DNA from: CAYQMF01 sp964418595
Lineage (GTDB): Bacteria; Planctomycetota; UBA1135; UBA2386
Direction of reading: 5' to 3'
Assembly (NCBI GenBank): GCA_964418595.1
Contig: CAYQMF010000063.1
Span: forward strand, 1 to 36,052
Length of the DNA stretch: 36,052 nt
How positions within the stretch are numbered: position 1 is the stretch's first letter; each line of letters begins with the position of its first letter. The translations under genes were made by a program, and so were the position numbers. This document shows positions 18,986 to 29,653 of the stretch, piece by piece. The notes below the pieces were generated by a model. It was not told the DNA's origin, did not search any database, and saw nothing but the letters and a program-made list of their open reading frames with translations.

Positions 18986-20607
18986 CGCGGGTGAGTGCGA
19001 GCGAGGGTGACATCTATCGTAGTGACTTCGGCCCCGACCCGATCGACGGGAATATCGACGGTCTGCGTGAACCGCTCACATCGCGAAGCGGCCACGTCTA
19101 TACCGAGCTGCCCCACAGGCACCCAAAACACGTGCTCGCTCATGCCATAGGCAAAGGCTTTCGACTCGGTGATCCCCTGGGATGTGAGATTCACCGCCCC
19201 GGCCGTCGCAAGTCGCCCCGAGTCGTCCTTGACCTTCAGGATGATGGGGACGAGCGCCTGTTGGAGTGCCACAGAAATGACATGATCGCCAGGAACGTCT
19301 GCACTGACCAACGCCGAGTCTCCTAGAGCCAACCTCACGAACGGAGATCGGGACACGATGGAGTACCTCCCAACTGGCACGTTGACGGGTCCACCGATCA
19401 CAATCGGGATGTCGACGACGTGTCGCTTGCCGCCGTCGATCGGCCGAAGGGCGATCTCCCCGGCTTCACACCGGTTTCCGCTCCATGTCAAGCTCACGTT
19501 GATGTTGCACGACGACGGTCGACTGGTGGGAGGAACAATGTGTACGGGGTCCGCCGTAGTCAGAGTCGAGGCAGCTCGGAGTGCCACCGGGACCTCGACC
19601 CATCCCTGGCCAACGAGGAGAAGGCTCAATTGCGTCGTGGCAGGCAACGGACTGTAGCCGTCCTTCCGGTCGAAAACCGGGCATGCCAGCACACAGATCG
19701 GAGCGCGGGTCTCCGTTTGGAGGCGATCACGCCGCAGATTCAAAGCTGCGGCCGCTCGCGGCGGAATCCACAGCCCGGCCGGAAGGCTCATTTCCCAGGT
19801 AGTAACAGCATGATCGGTCGGAGCCACCAGCGCTCCGTACACAGGATCAAACTGAAGGTCAAACGAGTTTGTTCCTTCCTGGATCTGTAGGCCACCTTGT
19901 GGCCAACCTTCGACTAGGACACTGGCATCGTGATACGTGCTCGCGGAGGCTCTTCCCGGGGGGATCTCTTCAAGAACGGCGCGTCCACTGGAGTCTGACA
20001 CCATCGAATAGACTGCCGTGGCCGGGTTGCCTCCCGGAAGACTCTTTCCCGCGGGACGTGAGTCCGCGAGGTCTATTCGGTCGGCAGAGAAACATAACCT
20101 CACACCATCGATCGGTCGGCCGTCGCGCAACGCACACCGCACTTCGATCCTTGACGCACGGCGAAGAATCACCCGGACCTCGCTTGCGTCACTCGGGATA
20201 CTCCGGGTTGTGGGCACATGGCCGGCGCATCCAACATGGATCATGGCCGGAAGCGGCGACGAAGGGAGATCCAGACAGCCATGGGCATCCGTCATGCCAA
20301 CGATAGATGCGTCCGCCCGATCGTAGAACCGCCTTTCGGCGGCGACTTCGTGAATTGAGGCGCCCAGCAGCGGTGTACCCTGAAGATTGGAGACGATGAC
20401 ACGACACTGGTTGCCAGTCACCGGTATTCGACCCGGTGTCTCCACACCGGGGGTCCTCGCAGCGGACTCTACCTCGCTTGGACTGAACCCTCGGGCGTCC
20501 TCACGCGGTACCGACGCGACTCGCACGGGAAACCGTGAGACCAGCCAAAGAAGGGCCGTCGCGAGTGCGAGCAGCCCTGTCGCCACCAGAAGCGCCTTCG
20601 ATTTCAT
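18982..20607 (-). CDS. Membrane-anchored carboxypeptidase-regulatory-like protein
   Basis: 541 residues from ATG 20607, 20 bases after the upstream stop. One N-terminal transmembrane segment (~5-23, after M-K-S-K) is followed by a large extracytoplasmic region of beta-sandwich repeats. T-P-L-L-G-A-S-I and G-C-L-D-L-P-S-S (~70-115) resemble a carboxypeptidase-regulatory/Cna-B-like domain, and similar patterns recur at ~160-215 (S-S-G-R-A-V-L-E-E-I-P-P-G) and near 440-500. Cysteines are scattered. GC content and codon use are visibly lower than in the flanking genes, suggesting a different origin for this segment. It is sandwiched between the 12-Cys protein and the MauE-like protein and overlaps the latter. 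Function unknown; the 26622-28745 protein has a similar design. Confidence 0.7.
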   Translation of the reverse strand: MKSKALLVATGLLALATALLWLVSRFPVRVASVPREDARGFSPSEVESAARTPGVETPGRIPVTGNQCRVIVSNLQGTPLLGASIHEVAAERRFYDRADASIVGMTDAHGCLDLPSSPLPAMIHVGCAGHVPTTRSIPSDASEVRVILRRASRIEVRCALRDGRPIDGVRLCFSADRIDLADSRPAGKSLPGGNPATAVYSMVSDSSGRAVLEEIPPGRASASTYHDASVLVEGWPQGGLQIQEGTNSFDLQFDPVYGALVAPTDHAVTTWEMSLPAGLWIPPRAAAALNLRRDRLQTETRAPICVLACPVFDRKDGYSPLPATTQLSLLLVGQGWVEVPVALRAASTLTTADPVHIVPPTSRPSSCNINVSLTWSGNRCEAGEIALRPIDGGKRHVVDIPIVIGGPVNVPVGRYSIVSRSPFVRLALGDSALVSADVPGDHVISVALQQALVPIILKVKDDSGRLATAGAVNLTSQGITESKAFAYGMSEHVFWVPVGQLGIDVAASRCERFTQTVDIPVDRVGAEVTTIDVTLARTHPR

Positions 20608-20627
20608 GATTGGTCAAACCCGCCTTT

Positions 20628-21008
20628 TCAGGCGTCGGGACAGTTGCACGCCCAACCCGGTGCTGCGGGTGGCAGGCCGAGCTTCTGGCATGCGTTGACG
20701 CAACCGTTCTGATCGCACTCGATGGCGTAGACACCCCCGATCAGCGAAAAGGTGCCTCGGCACTTGAGGTTGGGGACCAACCCGTTGCAGCGGCAACTCC
20801 AGAAGCTGCCTCCGGGGCCCGTCGTCGAATGGGTCGTGCAGCTGCCGGTGTTGCAGCCACCTTCACAATTCGGCCAGTAGTAGCCCGGATCGGGATCGAC
20901 GCCTTCGATCCAAGTGATCTTCAGGCGACACGTGTCCACCGGAGTCAGAACTCCCCATATGCCAATGCCGGCGAAGAACAACACAGCCGCGAGCTTTGCC
21001 ACGAGCAC
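20628..21008 (-). CDS. Small exported 12-cysteine protein
   Basis: 126 residues from GTG 21008, chosen because GGAGG lies seven bases upstream; longer in-frame starts back to 21233 cross a repeat and are rejected. A hydrophobic N terminus (V-A-K-L-A-A-V-L-F-F-A-G-I-G-I-W-G-V) acts as signal or anchor. The remaining ~105 residues hold exactly twelve cysteines (D-T-C, P-N-C, G-G-C, G-S-C, S-C-R-C, L-K-C, I-E-C, N-G-C, N-A-C, A-C-N-C), pointing to a disulfide-stabilised domain. The cysteine count equals that of the methylamine dehydrogenase small subunit, but I see no convincing sequence similarity to it. It heads a three-gene unit ending in a MauE-like protein. Function unknown. Confidence 0.7.
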   Translation of the reverse strand: MLVAKLAAVLFFAGIGIWGVLTPVDTCRLKITWIEGVDPDPGYYWPNCEGGCNTGSCTTHSTTGPGGSFWSCRCNGLVPNLKCRGTFSLIGGVYAIECDQNGCVNACQKLGLPPAAPGWACNCPDA

Positions 21009-21024
21009 CTCTCGTCCTCCAGAT

Positions 21025-21060
21025 CCCCGGGATTCGGCCCCCGGGATTCGGCCCCCGGGA
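21025..21060. repeat. 14-bp direct repeats upstream of the 12-Cys gene
   Basis: The unit CCCCGGGATTCGGC occurs at 21025-21038 and 21039-21052, followed by a partial third copy CCCCGGGA (21053-21060). Each unit contains the palindrome CCCGGG. The repeats begin about 17 bases upstream of the GTG at 21008, so they could be an operator or part of the 5' leader. They might also be a simple slippage product. Confidence 0.7.
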
Positions 21061-21184
21061 CACTTCGCGAGTCTTCCGGGTGGCGGGCCTGATGTCAAGC
21101 GAAAGCTCGTCCTTTTTCTTGAGGCTCGTCGCGTCGCTGGGGGAGTCCCATCGCCCTCTTCCGAGTCCGCCGTTGGCCTGCCCA

Positions 21185-22336
21185 TCACCTCACCCGCACC
21201 GTCAGCCGATGCACCACCGTCGTCTGCGGCCACACGCGGATGGGCTCGTGCTTGCGGCCGAAGCCGAACTCCGGTTGCTCCATCACCAGCAGGCGCGTCC
21301 CGTCGCTCGCGAGCGTGCGCAGGCGATAGGCGCTCGCGAGTTGCCGCACCGGCTTCAGCGTCCGCGCATCCAGCCAGTGCACGGCCTCGCGGCCGCCGGT
21401 GACGAAGCGCTCACCGTCGAAGGCCAGGCCGAACACCCAGTTGAGACCGGTGACCACCGATCGCCGCAGCGCGCCAGTCGTGGCGTCGACCTCGTGCAGC
21501 TTGCCGTTGATCTCCAGGACGAAGAGCGCCCCGTCCCGCCAGCACAGGCCTCGCGCAGAGCCGGTCTTGCCGGTCTTCATCTCCGGCGGCGCGGCGATGC
21601 GACCGATCTCGGCCCCGGTCGCGCGGTCGAGGCGCAGGATGGGCGCGCCCATCGTCCAGTCGCTGTCGAGGACGAGCAGCGCTTCGCCGTCGGTGCCGAG
21701 GTCCTGCGGCACGAACGGCAGCGCGTGCTGGCGGCGCACCTTGCCGTCGCCCGCAGCCAGCGCGTAGAGCGTCCGCCCCTGCGCCACGAACAGCTCATCG
21801 CCGATGCGCACCATGCCGCCGGGCACGTCGTCGCTCGGAGCGGGCAACGCATCGAGCGCGACGACGTCGTCACCGGCGAACGGCGCCGCCGGCCGCGCTC
21901 TCGGCGCGTCCCACGCCTCCCCCTTCGCAAACAACCCCGCCCGCCGCACGCCATCCTCGACCTCGACCAGGAACTCCGCGGGCTTCTTGAAGCCCGACCA
22001 GCGGTGGATGTTCTCCTCCTTCGGCCCGAGCACGAGCAGGCTCGGATACGCCGACACGCGCAGGCGCTCGGAGATGTCGGGGGTCGCATCCCGGTCGACC
22101 AGCACCCAATGGAACGCCTTGCTCTGCGCCACGACCGTGGCATCGGGGAAGGTCTCGCGCTCGAGGACCTTGCACCAGTGTCAAGTCTCGAAGGTGAAGT
22201 AGGCGAGCACCGGCTTGCCGTCCTTCTGCTGCGCGGCCTGCGCGGCGGCGAGGTCGGGCTCCCAGGTGATGGTCGGCGCCTGGGCGAGGCCGTGGACAGC
22301 GAGGGCGAACGCGAGGACGACGGGTGCGGAGCGCAT
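21185..22336 (-). CDS. Probable selenoprotein: secreted thioredoxin-like / beta-propeller fusion with in-frame TGA
   Basis: ATG 22336 opens a frame with a signal peptide (M-R-S-A-P-V-V-L-A-F-A, cleavage after L-A-Q-A, residue 20). It runs to TGA at 22181-22183 (codon 52) and continues in the same frame to 21185, 383 residues in total. The sequence around the TGA is F-T-F-E-T-[TGA]-H-W-C-K-V-L-E-R-E-T-F. TGA thus stands exactly at the first Cys of a thioredoxin C-x-x-C, giving U-x-x-C. The fold continues after it with V-L-V-D-R-D and S-A-Y-P-S-L-L-V-L (cis-Pro). A SECIS-like hairpin follows. Residues ~140-383 are repeated beta blades (L-Y-A-L-A-A-G-D-G-K-V type), a propeller. A plain nonsense mutation of a Cys codon is the alternative. 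Annotation software would report only 21185-22132. Confidence 0.75.
22149..22171 (-). promoter_or_regulatory. SECIS-like hairpin downstream of the in-frame TGA
   Basis: Starting 9 bases after the TGA (minus strand), AAGGT (22171-22167) pairs with ACCTT (22153-22149). After one bulged C (22166), CTCG pairs with CGAG, leaving loop AGCG (22161-22158). The loop begins 20 bases from the TGA and has G in its second position. A bacterial SECIS is generally expected to have its apical loop roughly 16-37 bases after UGA with a G in the first two loop positions, and the E. coli fdhF element also has a bulge in the upper stem. High-GC coding sequence forms hairpins easily, so this is support rather than proof. 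Confidence 0.55.
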
Positions 22337-22402
22337 GGACGAGCACGATAGCGAACGGATTGCCTGGTACCGACCACGCGCGCGCTCGCCACAATCCCGG
22401 CG

Positions 22403-24793
<2,391 letters not shown>

Positions 24794-25042
24794 AAAGCCC
24801 CGGCGGCGGCCACAGGTGATCTGGGTCTGTGGATCGTGCTTCGTCAATCCTCGCGCGCCGACGCCGCCCCTGGTGAGGCGAGGTCGACAGACTCCAAGAT
24901 GCGCACGCAGGGCGCTCGCGCGGATGGACCACCGCACATCTCCGGGCGAGGGTCTTCATGGTCCTTCGCCACCCCAAGGACCAGGACGGCGCGTAGGTCT
25001 CGCTCGAAGCCTCGTTTTCTCGAACGGCGGGCGCGGCGGCCC

Positions 25043-26185
25043 TCAGCCGCGGATCAACTCGACGGTCCAGGTAGTCACGGTCATCGCCGGCAGCCAGACG
25101 AGTCCCTGCAACGCGACCACGACGCCGACCAGCGCCGGGTCCGGAGGCACGGCGATCGCGTAACCGAGCACACCGTTCTGCGGGACGCCGCACACGAACA
25201 GGATCGACTGCACGGGGTCCACGGCCCACGCGCCCGTCAGTCCGGGCATGAGCACCGCCGGGATTGGCCGGCCGACCCAGGCGCACGCGCCCAAGGCCCC
25301 GGCGGCGTGGATCGCGCCGGGCGCCGTGCGGCCCACCGCGGGCGGCTGGAACGACAGCGCAGGCACGACGCGGCGCTCAACGCGCAGGGTGGGGCTGTGG
25401 GCGAGTTGCGCGATGGATGGGTCGAGGACGACGACGCCAGATGTGGCGTCGCCGGTGAGGGTGCCGTCGATCCCGCCCTGGACCGTGGTTCCTCGGGTAA
25501 TGTGGACGGAGCTGTTGTCCTGCAGGCCGATCGTCGCACTCTGGTACCAGCGCGTGCAGCTCGGCTCGACCCAGCCGGGGGCGAGCGTGCAGGCGTCGAT
25601 CGTCACGTGGCTCCTCCGGACAGCGAGCGCGCCCCACGCCGGAAAGCAGTACGGGGGCGGCGACATCTCGAGACCCACGATCCGGCAGCCAGTGAGCGCG
25701 ACCGTCGAGTCCTCGATGTCGAGCGTCCGGCTCGAGCCGCCCACCAGGGTCACCTGCCGCGCCCCGCGGATGCGCGACCAGCCCAGCGTGCAGTTGCTGA
25801 GGGAGATCGTGCCCTGGCTCGCCCCGATCTCCACCCCCACACTCGGGGGCCAATCGTTGGCTCGCAGCCCGCCGATCACCAGGTCCTGCCCAGCGGGGAT
25901 GTACGCGGTCAGCCGCCTGGCGCCGGTCAGGCCCGCGCCGGTCTGGAACTGGATGGTCACGCCTCGCCGGATGTCCAGGCCGAGCCACGGCCCGTGGTCG
26001 CCGTCGCGCACGTCGAGGATGTCCCCCAGCGGGGCCCGATCGACCGCCACCTGCAGGTCGGTGAAGTCGGTGCCCGGCCGGTTCTGGACGTCGACGATCC
26101 AGACGCGGCGCTGGGCGGCGACTGCTGCGGTGAGCGAGATCGCGAGGCACCAGATCGCCACGCGCGCGGGTGCGACGGTCGACAT
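25043..26185 (-). CDS. Secreted right-handed beta-helix-type protein
   Basis: 380 residues from ATG 26185; longer in-frame starts to 26446 cross eroded sequence. A signal peptide (residues ~1-24, ending A-A-V-A-A-Q) is followed by V-D-V-Q-N-R-P-G-T-D-F-T-D-L-Q-V-A-V-D. This is the usual entry to pectate-lyase-like beta-helix proteins that begin with a D-F/Y-x-x-I/L-Q-x-A-V-D repeat. Repeated rungs follow (T-I-S-L-S-N-C-T-L, L-D-I-E-D-S-T-V-A-L-T-G-C, H-V-T-I-D-A-C-T-L). The C-terminal ~100 residues contain D-P-A-L-V-G-V-V-V-A-L-Q-G, shared with the secreted protein at 11896-12954. No catalytic carbohydrate-lyase residues can be assigned. It is encoded opposite to both flanking genes, between the two copies of the direct repeat, so it may be an inserted segment. 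Confidence 0.75.
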   Translation of the reverse strand: MSTVAPARVAIWCLAISLTAAVAAQRRVWIVDVQNRPGTDFTDLQVAVDRAPLGDILDVRDGDHGPWLGLDIRRGVTIQFQTGAGLTGARRLTAYIPAGQDLVIGGLRANDWPPSVGVEIGASQGTISLSNCTLGWSRIRGARQVTLVGGSSRTLDIEDSTVALTGCRIVGLEMSPPPYCFPAWGALAVRRSHVTIDACTLAPGWVEPSCTRWYQSATIGLQDNSSVHITRGTTVQGGIDGTLTGDATSGVVVLDPSIAQLAHSPTLRVERRVVPALSFQPPAVGRTAPGAIHAAGALGACAWVGRPIPAVLMPGLTGAWAVDPVQSILFVCGVPQNGVLGYAIAVPPDPALVGVVVALQGLVWLPAMTVTTWTVELIRG

Positions 26186-26449
26186 GCCGGGGATGGTAGC
26201 GCCGACGGCAGGGCTCGCTCCTTTTCCTCTGTTCCGCGCCTCTGTGCCTCCCTCGCTTTCACCTCGGAAGCAGCCCAGACGCCGGGTCGACGACCTCGCG
26301 CCCGGGCCCGCTCCCGCGGTTCGAAGCTGACCGTCGTAGGCCGCAGCCGGACGCGGTCGTCGCCCAGCGCGCGCACCTTGAAGAACGGCGCGCGCCGGCC
26401 GCCCGGCGGCGCCAATGCGAGTTGTCGGTTCCGGAAACTCTGGCACTCC
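26186..26449. other. Gap upstream of the beta-helix gene, possibly eroded coding sequence
   Basis: Together with the repeat copy that follows, this is the longest gene-free stretch in the window (26186-26621). On the minus strand a frame reads F-R-N-R-Q-L-A-L-A-P-P-G-G, F-F-K-V-R-A-L-G-D-D-R-V-R-L-R-P and S-F-E-P-R-E-R between about 26450 and 26290. This looks more like protein than random sequence but has no recognisable identity. It abuts the repeat boundary exactly, so it may be a truncated gene remnant. No clear promoter or terminator is seen. Confidence 0.3.
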
Positions 26450-26633
26450 ACGACTGCAGCAAGATCACGCAGTGGGGCATCCGCCACTCGATCCTGTGGA
26501 TGCGCCGCGACGGGTGAAAAGCCCCGGCGGCGAACGCGGGTGAGCGACGTCGGGCGCGCTCGCTTCGTCTATCCTGCGTGCCGACCGCGCCGTCGGCGAG
26601 GCGAGGTCGCCGGACTCCTCGATGCGCACGCAG
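26450..26633 (+). repeat. Direct repeat copy 2: duplicated protease end before the 26622 gene
   Basis: The first 83 bases (26450-26532) equal 24726-24808 exactly, including the duplicated protease stop codon at 26515-26517. The following ~90 bases align loosely with copy 1 and become similar again just before ATG 26622. The stop-to-ATG distance is 107 bases here and 108 in copy 1. Confidence 0.85.
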
Positions 26634-28745
26634 ACGAAGCTCCTGTTGGCCGGATGCGGACTGACGACCTTGTTGTGGTTCGCGTCCGCGTGGGGACCGA
26701 TGTTGTCGCCGACCACGATCGCGCCCGCGGGTGCGACGGCGAGCGAGCGGCCGGCGACCGCGGAGACGCTGACGACCCTCGACGATGGCGCAGGGCCGGC
26801 TGCCGCCGACGCGCCGGCCCGCACCCCCGTCACGGAGGATGCCACGGCGTCTCCTTCGGACGACCAGCCCGCTGCCGAGGACCAGACGCCGCTGCGCGTC
26901 GTGCACGTGGTCGATGCGCGTGGTCGCTCCGTGGCCGCGGCCGCGGTGTCCCGCGTGGATCGCTCCGCGCCGGCGCCGATCGAGGCTGCGATCCAGGTCG
27001 GCCCCGACGGTTCCTTCGACCTGGGGCAGCTCCTCGGCATCGCCGATGCCCGGGCCCGCGAGGTACGAACCTCCATCGACTTGCGGGGCGCCCTCGAATC
27101 CTCCGCCCACCGCGCCAGCCCGAGCGGGCTTCAGTGGGGCGCGGGCGTACGCGGCGGCGACGTGCAATCGCGCCTGTTCCTGAGCTTCAGCGGCTTCCCG
27201 CCCATCGACGACGGCAAGCCCCCGCGGCTGCTGCCGCTGGGGGTGACCGACGCGTCGGGTCGCTGTCGCGTCCGCCTCGCCGACGACGCGGTGATCCTCG
27301 CCACCACGAAGGCGGAGTGGGCGTCGGGCCTCGTCGAGGCGAACGACGGCGACGCGCAGGCCGACGGCGAGATCGTGCTCGTGGTTCACCCGCCGTGCGT
27401 CGTGCGCGGCGTCGTCGTCGACGCGGCGGGCCGCGCGCTGGCCGGGGCGATGGTGGCGGCGCGGGCGTTCGGGACGCGGGGCACCGCGCACGGGCGCAGC
27501 GTCGCCGACGTCGCGACCGACGCGGGCGGAGCGTTCGCGCTCACCCTCGATGCGGTGGCGACCTACGACATCCAGGCGACGCACGGCGAGCACGCGTCGG
27601 AGACCCTGCGCCTGGATGCGCGCGCGACGACGGCGGAGTCGGTGCGCCTCCGCATGCTGGATGCGCTCGAACTGCGCGGCGACGTGCACACCGCGGCGGG
27701 AGCCCCGGCGGCGAAGGCCAGTGTGCAGGTACACCGCGCCGACGCGGATGCGGGCGCGGATCGCTTCGTGACGCCGTTCGAAGCGACCGCCACCGCCGAC
27801 GAGGACGGCACCTTCCGCGTGTCGGTGCCCGGTGCCGGCCGCTACCTCGTCACGGCCAGCCTCGACGCGCACGCGCCGAGCGTGCCGACGCTCGTGGCCG
27901 CCACCGCGAGCGGCACGCCGGATCTCCACCTGCACCTGCGAGCGTGGACGCCGATGACCGGAACGGTGCGCTGGGACGACGGCACGCCGATCGCCGGCGC
28001 GACGCTCACCGCACACCCCGAGCCCGGGCAGCCCGACGCGAATGTCACGCCGGGCAGCGTCGAGACCGATGCCGACGGCAGGTTCGAGTTCTGGGCCCTC
28101 GGGCACGTGCGCTACGAGGTCGTGTGCGTGCCGGTCGCCGCCGCCGAGGCGCGCGAGCGTCGCGTGGGGATCACGCCGTCGCCGCAGGAGTTCGTGTTCG
28201 ATCGCGCCTCGATCCAGGGCGTGTCCGTGCGGATCCGGCTCGTGGTGCCCGAGGGCCAGCGGCAGGAGTCGGCGACGGCGATCGTGAGCCAGAAGCTCGC
28301 ATCGGGTTGGGTGCGCGGCCGGGAGCGCGAGATCACGTTCGACGCCGAACACGTCGGGACCGTCGCCCACCTGAAGCAGGGGGAGACGTACGCCGTCGAG
28401 CTGCGCGGCGGCTTCAGCCGCTGCCGGACGACCCCGTTCGTGGCCGGCGTCGACGCGGAGCGCACGCTGGTTGCCAAGGCGCCCGGGCAGGTGACCGTGC
28501 AGGTGTTCGAGGCCGACGGCTCGCCGGCGTTCGGCGCGACGGCGATCCTGCGCGAGGACGCACCCGACGGTCTGCGCCGCGACGACGCCACGAAGACGAC
28601 AGGTCTCGATGGGCGCGCGCACTGGGAGAGCGTGTCGGCGCTGCCGTGGCTCGTGCTCGCGGCGCGCGACGGTCGCGAGGGAGCCTTCGTGCGCCTGCAG
28701 GTGGAGCCGGACGGCGAGCACCGGGTCGAGGTGCGGTTGCGATGA
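26622..28745 (+). CDS. Membrane-anchored carboxypeptidase-regulatory-like repeat protein
   Basis: 707 residues from ATG 26622. The short basic N terminus M-R-T-Q-T-K leads into a transmembrane segment (~7-27). A low-complexity Ala/Pro/Thr linker follows to ~85. The rest is a series of beta-sandwich domains with carboxypeptidase-regulatory/Cna-B hallmarks: V-V-D-A-A-G-R-A-L-A-G-A-M-V near 265-280, D-A-G-G-A-F-A-L-T-L, A-D-E-D-G-T-F-R-V-S-V-P-G, D-D-G-T-P-I-A-G-A-T-L-T and D-A-D-G-R-F-E-F-W. There is no catalytic domain. Such proteins are usually surface or periplasmic binding or structural proteins in this kind of genome. It has the same overall design as 18982-20607 but much higher GC. Its promoter region is the one duplicated at ~24800-24900. 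Confidence 0.75.
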   Translation: MRTQTKLLLAGCGLTTLLWFASAWGPMLSPTTIAPAGATASERPATAETLTTLDDGAGPAAADAPARTPVTEDATASPSDDQPAAEDQTPLRVVHVVDARGRSVAAAAVSRVDRSAPAPIEAAIQVGPDGSFDLGQLLGIADARAREVRTSIDLRGALESSAHRASPSGLQWGAGVRGGDVQSRLFLSFSGFPPIDDGKPPRLLPLGVTDASGRCRVRLADDAVILATTKAEWASGLVEANDGDAQADGEIVLVVHPPCVVRGVVVDAAGRALAGAMVAARAFGTRGTAHGRSVADVATDAGGAFALTLDAVATYDIQATHGEHASETLRLDARATTAESVRLRMLDALELRGDVHTAAGAPAAKASVQVHRADADAGADRFVTPFEATATADEDGTFRVSVPGAGRYLVTASLDAHAPSVPTLVAATASGTPDLHLHLRAWTPMTGTVRWDDGTPIAGATLTAHPEPGQPDANVTPGSVETDADGRFEFWALGHVRYEVVCVPVAAAEARERRVGITPSPQEFVFDRASIQGVSVRIRLVVPEGQRQESATAIVSQKLASGWVRGREREITFDAEHVGTVAHLKQGETYAVELRGGFSRCRTTPFVAGVDAERTLVAKAPGQVTVQVFEADGSPAFGATAILREDAPDGLRRDDATKTTGLDGRAHWESVSALPWLVLAARDGREGAFVRLQVEPDGEHRVEVRLR

Positions 28746-28770
28746 CCGGGCAACCCGTTCATCGCCCGCG

Positions 28771-29556
28771 TCATCTCGCCAACCACGCGCCCAGCACCAC
28801 GAGGCTCGCGCCGCCGAGCGCGGTCCACGCCGGGACCTCCGCGAACACGGTGAGCCCCCACGCCATCGCGAACAGGATCTGCACGTAGCCGATCGACGTG
28901 GCGCGCGCGGCGGGCACCGCCGCCAGCCCGCGCGTGAGGCAGACCTGGCCGAGCTGCGTCGTGACCCCGACGCCGAGGAGCAGCAGCCACTCGATGCCCT
29001 GCGGCATCACGAAGTCCATCGCCGCGAACGGCGCGGTCACCGGCACGGCGACCAGCGGGAAGTAGAAGACGATCACCAGCGGGTGGTCGGTGGCGGCGGC
29101 GCGGCGCACGGTCATGTAGGCACACGCGCTGCACAGCGCCCCGCACAGGCCCACGCCCACCGCGAAGACGTGCGACGCATGCTCGACCGCGGCCACGCCG
29201 CCGGGACGCGCGACGAGCCACACGCCGAGAAACCCCACCAGCGCCGCCAGCCACACGCGACGCCCGGTGACCTCGCGCAGGAAGGACGGCGCGAGCAGCG
29301 CGGTGAAGATCGGGCTCACGAAGTGCAGCACCGTCGCCTCCGCGAGCGGCAGGTGCATGACCGCGTAGTAGAAGCTGAACAGCCCCCCGCACCCGAGCAG
29401 CCCGCGCAGCAACAGCATCCGGCGGCGGTTGCCCCACGGCGCGATCCGGTACCAGCGCAGCGTCGCCCAGCTCAGCGCGAGCGTGATGAGCGCGCGCACG
29501 AACACCACCTCCGTGGTGGGCAACCGCTCCCCCACGAGCTTGACGAGCAGCGCCAT
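28771..29556 (-). CDS. EamA/DMT-family transporter
   Basis: At least 261 residues from ATG 29556, with about ten hydrophobic helices in two five-helix halves. EamA signatures are L-P-T-T-E-V-V-F-V-R-A-L-I, F-Y-Y-A-V-M-H-L-P-L-A-E-A-T-V-L in the first half, and R-A-T-S-I-G-Y-V-Q-I-L-F-A in the second. Members export metabolites such as amino acids; the substrate is not predictable. Helix 1 appears to begin upstream of the ATG. The in-frame codons from 29601 read I-G-T-W-Y-L-L-G-S-A-F-W-F-S-A before M-A-L-L-V-K, yet no ATG, GTG or TTG occurs before TAA 29611-29613. An ATC start at 29601 is a possibility. It converges on the 26622 gene. Confidence 0.85.
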   Translation of the reverse strand: MALLVKLVGERLPTTEVVFVRALITLALSWATLRWYRIAPWGNRRRMLLLRGLLGCGGLFSFYYAVMHLPLAEATVLHFVSPIFTALLAPSFLREVTGRRVWLAALVGFLGVWLVARPGGVAAVEHASHVFAVGVGLCGALCSACAYMTVRRAAATDHPLVIVFYFPLVAVPVTAPFAAMDFVMPQGIEWLLLLGVGVTTQLGQVCLTRGLAAVPAARATSIGYVQILFAMAWGLTVFAEVPAWTALGGASLVVLGAWLAR

Positions 29557-29653
29557 GGCGCTGAACCAGAACGCGCTGCCGAGGAGATACCAGGTGCCGA
29601 TGCGGAGGTCTTAGCGGGCGCGCCGCGAGAAAGACACCGGGCGCTCGCGACGC

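Noticed and set aside
20628..21008. 12-Cys protein as methylamine dehydrogenase small subunit (MauA)
   Set aside because: Only cysteine count and size agree. The cysteine spacing and the Trp context for TTQ formation do not convincingly match, and other mau genes are absent.
20628..21233. 201-residue version of the 12-Cys protein
   Set aside because: The extension is low-complexity and includes the 14-bp repeats. GTG 21008 has GGAGG at the right distance and yields a proper export signal.
21185..22132. Independent gene starting at GTG 22132 after the TGA
   Set aside because: It would begin in the middle of the thioredoxin fold with no ribosome-binding site, while the signal peptide and first strands lie in the same frame upstream of the TGA.
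24836..28888. 1350-codon plus-strand ORF
   Set aside because: Arg-rich shadow overlapping the beta-helix gene and the 26622 gene in another frame; no domain or plausible protein composition.
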